Assembly (NCBI GenBank): GCA_003254905.1 | Contig: QANU01095112.1 | Location: 1 to 64,000, forward strand | DNA length: 64,000 nt | Reading direction: 5' to 3' | Source: Nissolia schottii | Lineage: Eukaryota; Streptophyta; Magnoliopsida; Fabales; Fabaceae | The notes under the pieces: model-generated | What the model was told of the DNA's origin: nothing | The model's input: only the letters and a program-made list of their open reading frames with translations | The model's database searches: none | Program-made: the position numbers and the translations under genes | Part shown: positions 1-10,785 of the stretch, piece by piece | Layout of the letters: every line of letters starts with the position of its first letter | Numbering within the stretch: position 1 is the stretch's first letter

Positions 1-101
1 GAAACGTAACAAAGGGCTATAAGTAACCCCCACCAAATGGATCAACAACCTAGTGAGCGTTGCATATGACTCGAGCATAGGCCGTTCGCTAGGATGTTGC
101 A
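1..101 (+). mobile_element. 3' end of a Ty3/gypsy-type LTR (fragment)
   Basis: The first 101 bases match the last part of the forward LTRs seen further on (compare 9640-9715 and 12990-13074): a 'ccaccaa' block, 'caacaacctagtgagc', 'ctcgagcatagg', then a terminus in 'gctaggatgttgca'. The final CA at 100-101 is taken as the LTR edge. The rest of the LTR lies outside the window, so solo LTR and full element cannot be told apart. Confidence 0.75.
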
Positions 102-263
102 ACTACACTGAGGTGGAGGGGAAAAAGACATTTCACCATTGAAAAACGATCGTGAACATATTTGTAAGTGAGATGAGATTGAACAAAGATAGCCTGAAGA
201 ATGACAGGGTTTGATGGTGACGGCATTATGAGGAACGAGGTTGAGCGGAGACAGTTAGAAGCA
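102..263. repeat. Diverged repeat, copy 1 (second copy at 13299-13461)
   Basis: About 160 bases beginning 'actacactgaggt' and ending near 'ggagacagtta' recur at 13299-13461 with roughly 80% identity by eye. Both copies lie a short way downstream of an LTR 3' end. Neither strand gives a convincing protein in both copies, so I cannot name the repeat. Confidence 0.6.
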
Positions 264-1201
264 TGAAGGAGATGACACATAAGTCACAAAGACTAGAATT
301 GCTCTTATATAGTTGTTATGTTCAAAGGGAAAGCAAATATGAAGGCAGAAATAAAGGAAACGCAAATTGAAGTTGAAGACAAGCAGTTGGAGTTCACAAT
401 TTAAACATTATCCTTCTGATAAATAAGGCACCAAGTGTAAGGTAGTAATTGTCGAAGGAATGTATTAAACCATAAATAGATTTGGGCTATCCACAATCTC
501 GGAATATGGTAGGATTGCACACTAGAAAATGCTCTTAAACAACTTGGTTATCAATGTGAAGTATATTAAACACCGGGCACGTTTCCCTAAACTAATCCTC
601 TTTGATTTGGTACCCCTGTATAAGTTTATAGTATTTGTCAATTTTAATCTTGTTTGTAATATACACTTTACACCTAATGCAAGTCTTATTTATTTCTCCT
701 CCTTTTCTTGAATAACTTGTCCGCATCAGTTCCAATTTACTACATGTATATACCACCCTTTTCTTGTCTTCCACATTTCACTATTTCAATGTTTATTTTA
801 TGGCACTAAAAATCGAAAACAAAAAAAACAGACTTATAACGTAATAAATTATAAGATTCGACATTGACAAGGCGTCATAGTTTCTTGGGGAAAGAATTAG
901 AAACATACGATTCTCTTGGCGGATGCATATCAATGAATTAACCCGTCTAACAACTTTTCTTACACTAACCGAGATTTTGAAGTAAATTAGCATTGTCAAT
1001 TATTATTTCTATTACTAAGAGCGAAAGTCCAAGCAAAACACCTAGATTCTAATTAACTAGGAAGAAACACTTTGTTATATGGACAAAATAATAATTCATA
1101 AGTCAAATTCAATTTAAATTTGACACGAATCAAATACTATAAAATAAAGATATTTGAAAATATATTATTTATTTATGACAATACAAATCATTAGTTCTAA
1201 A
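264..1201. other. AT-rich spacer, no gene seen
   Basis: Low-GC sequence with only short, unconvincing ORFs. The right end (about 1140-1200) is the presumed 3' UTR of the minus-strand gene at 1202-1621. On that strand it holds AATAAATAA-type polyadenylation signals around 1165-1175. Confidence 0.5.
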
Positions 1202-1621
1202 CTATGATTTACTATCGGGTACCCAAAGACCAAACATTCCTCCTCGACGTCCCCAATATCGCCAGTCTAATGTCACATTGCCTAGGTTTAGGTCCAGGTC
1301 AAAACGAGTATTTGACAACTTGTTGCACACATTGAATATTTGAATTAGTTGCTTATCACATTCAGTACACAAATCTTCTTTCTCACATGATTTGTCATTT
1401 GACATTTGTTTCAAACATTTTTGGGTTTGAGCAATGATGCACTTCTCCAACGAGGAATCGTATCGTTCATGCGGTTTAGGTGCTAACTCATGCCCGTTCA
1501 AATAGTTATTATATGTATCCTGTGTATCCTTTATAGAGTGAGTTTGATGACCTTCAAAAGCGTCAACTGCTGCACTCCCAAGTAACATGATTACGAATGT
1601 CCACAAATTATGTTTCACCAT
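1202..1621 (-). CDS. Small secreted cysteine-containing protein, 139 aa, unknown function
   Basis: Single-exon ORF on the minus strand with ATG at 1621-1619 and TAG at 1204-1202. Residues 1-22 look like a signal peptide: a short polar start, a hydrophobic TFVIMLLGSAAV core and a plausible cleavage after VDA. The mature part has six cysteines spaced C-x7-C-x9-C-x5-C-x2-C-x10-C within about 40 residues, and a tail rich in W, G and R (WRYWGRRGGMFGLW). A TATA-like box lies 75-82 bases upstream of the start and AT-rich polyadenylation signals follow the stop, which favours a real gene over a chance ORF. The even cysteine count suggests three disulfides. I do not recognise the family; a secreted defence, signalling or reproductive peptide precursor is conceivable but unproven. 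It is the only convincing complete host gene in the window. Confidence 0.65.
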   Translation of the reverse strand: MVKHNLWTFVIMLLGSAAVDAFEGHQTHSIKDTQDTYNNYLNGHELAPKPHERYDSSLEKCIIAQTQKCLKQMSNDKSCEKEDLCTECDKQLIQIFNVCNKLSNTRFDLDLNLGNVTLDWRYWGRRGGMFGLWVPDSKS

Positions 1622-1695
1622 GTTTTATAGATTGATTCAGTGCAATATAAGATGCACTTCTCACAAAAGTTAGAATGCAATTGTTTTGGGCCTTC

Positions 1696-1703
1696 CTTTT
1701 ATA
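1696..1703 (-). promoter_or_regulatory. TATA box of the 1202-1621 gene
   Basis: The minus strand reads TATAAAAG, 75-82 bases upstream of the ATG at 1621. This is a normal spacing for a plant TATA box with a leader of about 40-50 nt. Confidence 0.5.
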
Positions 1704-1709
1704 ATCAAT

Positions 1710-3009
1710 GGATATGGTACTTATATTTGACGAAATATGATGAGGGAAGAAAGAGTTTTTGTTGTAGTTTGTATAGCAAAATAATTGTTTAGTTATTACT
1801 CTCCTAAAGTTACATCATAACTTACACAAAGCGCCAATTAAATTGTATATTGACAGTTTTCTATTTAATTAATAAAAAACTAATGCATTCGTTATATGCT
1901 TGCATGAGTTATGTTGTAAAGTTACCACCATCAAAGATTGTGATGAATGCCATTTGTAACTATTGGAGATTGTCAAGGAATACCTTGTCTTCTCTTGTTA
2001 AAATTTTTAATAAGGTGCATTAAAACATAAAATAAATTTATTTTGCTAACTTTAACAAATACTACGAAAAATGTCACAAATAAAAAACAATACAACTGCT
2101 TTTTAACCATAAATTTAAATAAAGATATAATGGAGACAAATGTGTGACTCTGTTTATTTTCACCAGCATTTATTTAATATACTCTTCAAGAATATTTTTA
2201 TACCAATTATCAAGAAATTCTATAAACTCAGTTATCTGTCGGTAAATGAATCAATTGTCTTTTGTCTCTCAATTTCAATGTTTACTAATAGTCCATTTGT
2301 TAGCTATCCATCAATATTACCTTCACATATATCATGTATGCCAGATATCCGAATGTTTAATAGTGACAATTGTTTTCTATTAATAGACATGTGAGGTGGA
2401 GAGTCAAGTTTGTGGAACTTTGCCGTTGAGTGTCATTTACACAAACGTCAATGGGTGGAGTGCCAACTTTTGAGAAGCTTTGGGTTGATTTTCATTCCTA
2501 AAATGCTCTAGTGTTGTTCGTGTTACTTAACATTAGGATTATTAACATCGTGTTTTCAAAAATAAAGACAAAAAGATATTTCTTCTCAAATTGAATAATA
2601 TAAATATTCAAAAATAATATAAGAATCTTGCCTATTTAGGAATTAAATGAATAGATAAGTATTTGCCACCAATTTTACTTCTGATAAGGACAAGTATAAG
2701 ACAAAACTTTAAAAATAAAAATGTCACATATCATTTTCCGGCCATTGAAAATATTACCATTGTTTCTTGCATCACAGAGCCTATGTTTACTAAAATTATA
2801 AGAGACACAAGAAAGTGGACACAAGGATTGACTTATATTCCTTATATAGTTGGAAGATTTGACTAATCTTGATTCTTAGTCATTGGGAGTGTATGCTTTT
2901 ATTTAGGCCTAGAATAAATATATCCTGATTCTAATCATAATTGTTTTAAATTTATCTACAAAACAATAGTAGCATTAAATTGTTAAGAATAATTGTAGAT
3001 TTTAATTTG
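1710..3009. other. AT-rich intergenic DNA
   Basis: No ORF, RNA gene or repeat is recognisable. Short ORFs on both strands look random. The right edge is the target site of the solo LTR that starts at 3015. Confidence 0.5.
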
Positions 3010-4050
3010 CACTCTGTAACATCCTACTTTTTCCCTTAGCCAAGATTTCATAAATTAAATAGGGGAACAAGCCCTCACACAAGCCTTTGGATTAAAAGTG
3101 TCTGTAGAAATAATTCTGTCCATTTTCTTAAATATTTTGCAGACACTAAAACGGATCCTTTTTGTCTTCCAAGTGTAATAACGGGTCTAAGGTATCTGTA
3201 AAATATATGGTTATGGGAGAAAGTTCACAAATACCTTAGATCAACTCAAATCCTATACGAGAAACATTGGCGGATCTGCTCAAGTTAGTATCTTCGGATA
3301 CCCGTACGCAGAACATCGGAATAGCTAACGACCAAACATGATCAAACATGATCAGCATTTGGTCCCAAAGGGAAGGAGAAATTCTGCTAGCCTTTGAAGG
3401 AATCAATGGGTGTCCACATGCACAAAAGGACAATTAACAAGGCAAAATCCTATAACCCTCTTTGGTGATTCATCTTGTAGAATCCCGTTTCCTCCTTAAC
3501 GACAATCTCGTTCGACAATTGTTTAGCCATTCTCGTTGTAGGTTAAACTATTAAAAATATAAAATCTTATATTGAAATATCTGTAGAAGAAATTCTGCTC
3601 AGTTTCGGAACATTCTGCAAACACTAGAACAAACCATTTCTACCATCTGAACACAACCGCGTATCTAAAGTATCCATAAAAGGTACGGCTACAGACGAGA
3701 ATTCATAAATACTTAAATGACCCTAGAATATTACTTATAAAAAATTAAGGGATCACAAAGATGTGATCAGAATATTTTTAGAACATCCGCACGTGAAGTA
3801 CCAGGACCGGAACCGATAAAACCTAATCAAAATTGATCTGCCGGGGCCCGTTAATTTTTTGCCACAAAACTGACCAAGACACAAGGGAAACCCACGGCCA
3901 AGAAGTGGCCCAAGCGGGGTCAAAGAAGTCAAATGGGTGGTGAGTCATTAGATGACTCATGAAAATGACATTTCACATAAAGACAAAATAAGGGCATTGA
4001 GGTAAATTGGTCCAAGGGAAAAATTGGAAAGTGAGATTCAGCCTCAAGGC

Positions 4051-4057
4051 TATAAAT
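4051..4057 (+). promoter_or_regulatory. LTR A TATA box
   Basis: TATAAAT inside 'ggctataaatgcccc', about 1.04 kb from the LTR start. Similar CTATAAAT motifs occur in most other LTR copies (7596, 10775, 20577, 23285, 27210, 39088, 45534, 48499, 57584). Confidence 0.6.
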
Positions 4058-5866
4058 GCCCCCTCAAAACCAAAAATTATGAGAGAAATTGGAAAACCTT
4101 GCCAAAGCTCTGCCCGATTACACAATCGACTGTTACTCTGTCAAACCAAAGGCCCAGACACTTTCTATATTTAACCCAGTCCGAATTCCTCAGAAATTCC
4201 TTAACCTAAAACTAAAAAAAGCCTTCAAAATCCCTAGAGAAAATCTTGTAAAAGTTCAGCCCAAGAAGACTAGAAAACATCATCGTTGGAGAAAAGGCCA
4301 AAGGAAGCACCAGAAACCGTAATCGAACGCAAAAACGTGGGTAAACCAACTTATCCACTGTCTATGTGGTTTTATGCTAGAGGATATATGCTTTTAGGAT
4401 GATTTTATGTGACTTTGATTTATATATGTGTTGATGGTAATTGTCTGGATCTGCTGGTGCTGTCTGTGAGTCTGTCAGAAGTTAGGGAAGCCTAATCTGA
4501 AACTAGGGCTATGGCACGTTTTTGAAAGGAACTGTAGGATGGGAATTTTACCACGAAAAACTAAAGTTATTTTTGAGTTCTACACAAAAAAATTGAGTGG
4601 GGATGTCAAGTATTATGATTTTTAGAGTCCCTGATGAATTTCTCAGCAAACAGGCAGAAAACGGAGTTTTTGTGAAAAGGGCAAAATGGCAATTTCATGT
4701 TTTGGGACTGAAAAACTGGGTTTGTTTTCAGAAAATATGGGTTTATAACTATCAAAAACCTTAAGGACAAGTCTTGAGTTCATTGGGTTTTTGAGAACAA
4801 AAATTCCAAAGAAAACAGGGCGTTTACGGCGTGAAATGGTAAGTTTGGGAAAAGGGGCAAAACTGGAATTTCGTGCAGTGGGGGTTCAAAATCTGAGTTT
4901 TTAGACATGAAAAATGATCTTAGGGCTACCAAAAACCTTGGGGTAAGGTCTTGGACCTCTCCGGTTTATGGTCGCTAATTTCTGACAGAAATCAGACGTC
5001 TGTTGTACTAGTTGCTAGGTCTACGTTTGTTATGTTCAAGGCATGAGATTATGGTCCGTATATGTGAAGTTAGTGATAGTATATAATTGATGGTATGAAT
5101 TATGTGAACATGTGTTATACGTGCCAGATGTGCTATGTGCTTATGAATTGGTTGTTAGGAAAGTATGGATTTAGGATGGAAATGAGTTTAGGAACATGAA
5201 AGTATGTTTATTGTTGTTAAAAATGAATGATGAATGATGAAGAAATAGTCTGAAGATTGATTTTGAGGAAACTAGTGGAACATGGAAAATTGCAGGAATT
5301 GGGGGCTGAAATTCGTCAGGTGGTGTTGAGCGGCCTATGAAACACCCTAGCTAATTGTTTACCCGTACGCAGTAAACAATGCTCACTAGGTTGTTTACTA
5401 ACTGGTGGGAATATTTATAGTCCGTTATTAATTTCTAGAAAATACTAATTTAGGAAAATAGGGACCGTTTTTAAACTTTTCCATTATATAGATTATTGCA
5501 TAAAATAGGAGCCATACGTCAGAAAGAACAGTTATTACAAATGATAGAGCCATTGAGGCTTAACGATCAATAGTCTAGTAATAGCAAAACATAAACTGTA
5601 CATCCATTTGGTCCACCGCAAAGAGTCATATAGTTATTATTACAATAAGTAATATACAAGTAACATGTTCAATATATACAATACATGTCCTCAAAATGCG
5701 AGGGCTAACTGTCACCCTCCTCAGTCTGCCCCTAACAAAATACTGGCTCCTGTTGGCTCTGGCATCTCTGTCTGGTCCTGACCGCCTCACAGCTCCTCGG
5801 CCGGTTCGGCCTCATCCTCGTAGTACGAGTCATCACATGTTCCTGAAGTCGTAGGGCAGTGGGGGT

Positions 5867-5883
5867 GAGAACGATAGGTTCTC
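5867..5883. promoter_or_regulatory. GAGAAC-N5-GTTCTC dyad in LTR B
   Basis: A perfect 6+5+6 inverted repeat. The same dyad occurs at 13555-13571, 25387-25403 and 40093-40109 in other LTR copies, with decayed versions elsewhere. It always sits just upstream of the acceptor-like CCAG. Confidence 0.5.
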
Positions 5884-6239
5884 AACAGAAATAACCCTAG
5901 TTCTTGGATCTCGCGTCATGTTTGGTCGGACTTCAGGCCGCTCAGTTGTTTCTAAGTGAACATGCATACTAACATCCCTACAGATTATTATCTGTCCTAA
6001 GGTCCTGAACAACTTTATCTACATTGCTAGGTGACAGGGGAACTAATCTTTCTTATCTAAGTTCTCGTGCTTGTTACTTTCCTTCACTTATACATACATA
6101 GCCGTCTCGAGCATTCTCTTGACGTTACTTACATACTTACATACACTTTTATATACTCATGCATCACCTCATCATTTCTTATATACTTATTCATTAGGTC
6201 TCTTACGCATGGAAATCTTAATTACTTTTATTCATTTTT

Positions 6240-6690
6240 GGAATTGGGGCCTCGTTATCCCCACCAGAGCAATGCCCTCTTTCGACAGTACTCCGACGGG
6301 ATAACCGCACACCTCCAGGCATGCCCTCTTACGACACCACCTGTGGCGGGCTTCCACTGTCCGTATGCCCTTTTTCGACGCTACGGATGTGGGACGATTA
6401 TCTGTTACCCCCACCATAGTAGTGACCTCTTTCGATAGTACTATGACGGGATAACCTCACACCCCTAGGTAGGCCTCTTTCGACCTTCCTGCGGTGGGCT
6501 TCCACCTTCCGCGTGCCCTCTTTCGACACCTCAGAAGTGGGCGGATGTTGTACCCCACCGTAGCATGCCCTCTTTCGACAGTGCTAGGTGTGGTAACCGC
6601 ACACCTCCATCTATGCCATATCGACACCACCTGTGGCGGGCTTCCACCTTCAGTATGCCCCTCTGACCTACTGAAGTGGGATCGTTATTT
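6240..6690. repeat. Hairpin-unit array in LTR B (loop TGCCCTCTTTCGACAG type)
   Basis: About nine degenerate units share a core like TGCCCTCTTTCGAC. The flanks pair with each other and differ between units: CCGTA/TACGG (6361-6365, 6382-6386), CATAGTA/TACTATG (6415-6421, 6439-6445), TAGCA/TGCTA (6561-6565, 6582-6586) and CTTCAGTA/TACTGAAG (6648-6655, 6669-6676). Loops are 13-17 nt. Confidence 0.75.
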
Positions 6691-7595
6691 GGACCTTTGT
6701 GACGTCACGACCTTTGTAACAACCCACATTTTTCCCTTAGTAGAAAGTTCACAAAAATAAATAAAATAATTTACAAATGAACTTAGAAAGAAGAAAAACA
6801 TTACCAACGCCTCCCTTAGTGAACATTTCCCTAAACAACTATTCCTAGAAGCCCTAATACAGGTTAACCGGGTAAAAACATGAACCCTTAGGACAGAAGT
6901 GTCTGTAGAGGATTTCCTGTTTATTTTCTCCAAATTCCAATGACACTTAAATAATCCCTTATGGCCCTTAGGATTTGATGGTAAGTCCAGACTGTAGGAA
7001 AAACGGAGTTCCGCTCAGTTTCGGACGATTCCGCAGACACTAGAACCGCTCCGTTTAGCGTGTAAAATCAAGCAGAGAGCCCGAAGTCTCTGGAAACCCA
7101 ACCGGTACTAGGGAAAAGTCTCAGAAACCTTAGAATAGTCCCACGACCCCATTGAGAAAGTCAGGAAGAGAAGAAACCGCGAGCAGAACCGCGGTCTACG
7201 GTCACCGGCGCTCGATGACGTGTAAAAGGTATCTGTGAAAAATAATCCTCCGGATAAAAATTCAAAAATTCCTTAAACCAATAATATTCTTATGTAGGGG
7301 AAAATAGAGGATCGCGACGGTATAAGCGGAATATTTTTCGGACGACCGTGCGCGACGCACCGGCACTGCGAGCGATAAAACACGAGCTAAACGAGACCGG
7401 GAGGCGGTCAAAAATGGCAACCAGCACGTGGGGAATCTGATTTCCAAGGAAAATATTATAAAATTCAAAATACTATTCATTGATGTGACCTTTGCATTAT
7501 CTTTTTAATTAATTAATTATAAAAGAAATTAAAAAGGGCAAAATTGTAATTTTTCATAGGGGCAAAAAGGTAAATTCGTGGGGCAGCTCCTTGGC

Positions 7596-7603
7596 TATAA
7601 ATA
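7596..7603 (+). promoter_or_regulatory. LTR C TATA box
   Basis: TATAAATA within 'ttggctataaatagccag', about 880 bases into the LTR. This is a good plant TATA box and the likely U3/R boundary marker. Confidence 0.6.
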
Positions 7604-8026
7604 GCCAGCCCCATAATCAGAAAAAATGGGAAAAATTGCTAGCTTAGGGGAAACTCTGTCCGTTTGCCCAGAGACTCTCTGCAGACCCTTCACCGGGAAG
7701 CTTGGATCGCGCCCGGAGCTCGGAGGTTGACTCTCCCGCCTCTCTTCCCTTCACCGAACAGCTGCCAAGAAGTGGGTAACTCTAGCTACTCACCCCTTGG
7801 GTGGTTATGTTTGCTTATGTGTGTGCATGTATGCTTCTATGTATGTATGTTTATGAATGTTAGAACTCTGGTTAGGATAGGGAGATGATTCTGAAGGGTC
7901 CTGTGACCTGGATTAGATAGGTTTTATGATAGTTGGAATGTGTGTGAGAACCTCAAGGAGTAACCATAAGAAAAGGCAAAGAGAAAGGAAAGAAAACAAA
8001 GAAAACAATTTCAGATTCGCCAGTGA

Positions 8027-8150
8027 CCGCTGAGCGGCTCTTGGTACCGCTGAGCGGACTGTATCGCTGAGCGATACCAAGTGAACCGCTGAGCTATAAG
8101 GTCCAAACCGCTGAGCGACCCTAGGGTACTGCTGAGCGGTCTGAGACCAT
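8027..8150. repeat. Palindrome array, CCGCTGAGCGG type
   Basis: Seven copies of a motif centred on GCTGAGC occur in about 125 bases. The best are palindromes of 11-17 bp; 8061-8077 is a perfect 17-bp one with arms GTATCGCT/AGCGATAC. Equivalent arrays with the GCTCAGC centre lie at 10060-10340, 38400-38660, 50035-50285 and 60550-60850. Confidence 0.8.
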
Positions 8151-8521
8151 AATGTCTTGTGAAAGCTGTCTTGAGGCACACAATCCAACAAGTGATGATT
8201 TTATATGTATGTATGACTGAAGTATGTGAACTATGTGATGAAGTATGTTCATGCATTATGATTATTTAAAGTAATATGTTAGCATGCCATGCATCATGAT
8301 AAGGTACATTCAGAGGACTAGAAGTTAATCAGGTAATGAGTAAAGATTATAATGGAAACGAACCTTGGGGAACAAGTCATGTCATGATATGTGCAAAGAA
8401 AGTAAAGAAAAGAAGAAAAGTTATGAGAAAGGTAAAATGATAAGCTGATGAAAGAATATGAAAAGAGAAAGAAAAGATGATATGATGAAAGAATAAAAGA
8501 AAGAAAAAGAAAAGCTGATGT

Positions 8522-8725
8522 GCTGTCGGTAGGTGGCTGGCAGCGGGTTCATTCTTCTGTCGGTAGGTGGCTGGCAGGAGAGATGAATCAATTAGCACAA
8601 CCCTCCTGTCGGTAGGTAGCTGGCAGGATGTGTGGTCACTTCCTTGTCTGCAGGTGGATGGCAGGGAAGGGGACGATTATGATTATGATTATGCTGCTGT
8701 TTGTTGTCGGTAGGTGGCTGGCAAC
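8522..8725. repeat. Hairpin-unit array with co-varying arms (loop TCGGTAGGTGGCTGG)
   Basis: Five units, each a 15-nt loop close to TCGGTAGGTGGCTGG. Arms are GCTG/CAGC (8522-8544), CTTCTG/CAGGAG with one G.T pair (8554-8580), TCCTG/CAGGA (8604-8628), TCCTTG/CAGGGA with one G.T pair (8641-8667) and GTTG/CAAC (8703-8725). Arm changes on one side are matched on the other. Confidence 0.85.
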
Positions 8726-10059
8726 GGATTCACTAAGATGAATCAAATAAAGAAAAGAATCTAAAAATATGAAAGCAAGAGAAAACTATGAAAGAAAAGT
8801 ATAAAAGAAAGAAAGAGAGAATTATAGTATGTGATGTATGCATGAATGTATGTATGTAATGTATGTATGGAAGTATGAATAAGTAAAAAGATAATTAACT
8901 CTGATGTAAGTACCGTCAAGAGAACGCTCGAGACGGCTATGTATGTATAAGCGAAGGAAAGTAACAAGCACGAGAACTTAGATAAGAAAGACTAGTTCGC
9001 CCCTATCACCTAGTAATGTAGATAAAGTTGTTCAGGACTTTAGGCCAGATCATAATCAGTAGGAATGTTAGTATGCATGTTCACTTAGAAACACCTGAGC
9101 GACAGAATCATAATTGAGTAGAAAATAAAGAACGATCCCCAAGGTTACCCACTGAGGACCCAAGGTTCTCACCCCAACTCCTTTATGATTCCAGGATAGC
9201 ATGACATGTACGCCGAGACGGAGCCGGTATCGGAAGACATGCAGAGTCGTGAACGTCAGAGGACTCCAAGGAAGCCACGGACGAAGACTTATGTTTTATG
9301 TTTTGAACTCGCTTAAGGGATTAGATGTTCCCTTACTACCTATGTACATTATATGACTTGTATACTTGATGTAATTATGTATTACTATTTGAATGTGTAG
9401 TTATGTTATGGACCAAATGCGTGTATGTTTACCTACTTCTCTTATAACATTTCCCGTACCGCTATTCTGAAGTTAATTATTGCTTAAGTCCATTGGGACT
9501 CTATCGCTTGTATCTTTATATGTTATCTTAATCACGCACGGCTTCTACGTTATAAAATGATAATGCACACGAACGATTTTCAAAATGGTCCATATTTTCA
9601 AGTAAGAAATATTTGTCAAGCTAAAAATAGGGGCTAGAAAACCCCACCCAAGCAGAAAACAACCTAGTGAGCATTGTTTACTATGTACGGGTAAACAGTT
9701 AGCTAGGGTGTTTCAGCCTTTACCTTTTTCTCATTTCTTTTCTCATATCATTTCAGCATCTTTTTCCTTTCCATACAGCATTTCATCCTTTCTTTCCCTA
9801 CAGTGCATATATCTTGACATGACTTGTTCCCTATGGTTCAATTCATAATCTTTACTTATTACATGATTACTTCTAGTCCTCTAAAAGTGCCTTCCCATGA
9901 TGCATGGCATGCTAACACATTACGATCGAATAAATATGATGCATGAACTCCTAACATATTACATCACATAGCTCATGTACTTCAGTCCTACACATCATGT
10001 AAATCATAACGTGTTGGATTATGTGCCTCAAGACAGCTTCCATGAGACGTTCTGGACTC

Positions 10060-10340
10060 AAGCCGCTCAGCGGAAAACCTCATTTGCTCAGCGGCCTGAG
10101 CTCATCTCGCTCAACGATCAGAGCCGCATCGCTCAGCGGTAAGAGCCTCATTGCTCAGCGGTAACTCATTTTGCTCAGCGGGATGGGGCCCGATTTTTTC
10201 AAAAATATCTTTCCATCCTTATCCTCATCCTCAGTGACCTTCAGGCCGCTCAGCGGGTCCTCTGGCCGCTCAGCGCTCTGGAGTTCACGTTTTAAAAACA
10301 TGGTTTCCTGATGCACTCTGCTCAGCGACGCCTAGGTTCG
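10060..10340. repeat. Palindrome array, CCGCTCAGCGG type, in LTR B
   Basis: About ten GCTCAGCG-containing motifs lie in 280 bases, several of them complete or near-complete CCGCTCAGCGG palindromes. This corresponds to the 8027-8150 array of LTR C read on the other strand. Confidence 0.75.
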
Positions 10341-10774
10341 CTCAGCGGTACCTGGGCGAGGCTGAAACAGAATGCATGGTTTTCTTCCCTTTCTTTTCCC
10401 CTATTCTCATGGACACTCCTTGAGGTTTTGACACATATTCCACTATCAAAATCCTATCTAGTCCAGGTCACAGGACCCTTCAGAATCACTCCTAAATCCT
10501 AGCATGAGTTCTAGTATACATACAAACATAAACACATACACACACACATAAACATACAAGCAAACACAACCACCAAAGAGGTGAGTAAACTAGAGTTACC
10601 CACCTTTGGGGGGATGTTCGGTGACGAGAGAGGCGTGGGGGAGCAGTCCTCTAATCCTCGAGCACGCTCCGAGCTTCCGGCGGAGTCTCTGCAGTGTAAC
10701 CGCGGTGCACACGGGCAAAGTTTCCTCTAGTTCCAGAGAGAATTTCTCTCTTGAAAATTTCTGCATATGGGATG

Positions 10775-10785
10775 GCTATTTATAC
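10775..10785 (-). promoter_or_regulatory. LTR B TATA box
   Basis: The minus strand reads GGTATAAATAG, about 880 bases from the LTR 5' edge at 11661, matching the spacing in LTR C. Confidence 0.55.

Larger units (their letters stand above)
6715..9715 (+). mobile_element. Solo LTR 'C' (innermost), inserted in LTR B
   Basis: TGTAACAACC at 6715 to GGGTGTTTCA at 9715, 3001 bp. The target duplication is CCTT-based: ACCTT (6710-6714) against GCCTT (9716-9720), one mismatch. Sequence on either side continues LTR B. It contains a TATA box (7596), a donor-like site (GT at 7776), palindromes (8027-8150), hairpins (8522-8725) and an acceptor-like CCAG (AG at 9193-9194). Confidence 0.9.

Noticed and set aside
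4089..4322. 77-codon basic ORF downstream of the LTR A TATA box, similar to 20236-20526 on minus
   Set aside because: The likeness follows from the LTRs being the same subfamily. No sign of protein-level constraint beyond that can be shown from two copies.
8522..8725. CRISPR-like or minisatellite interpretation of the regularly spaced arrays
   Set aside because: Plant context, irregular spacing, no spacers of fixed length and no cas genes. The unit is a stem-loop, not a repeat-spacer pair.
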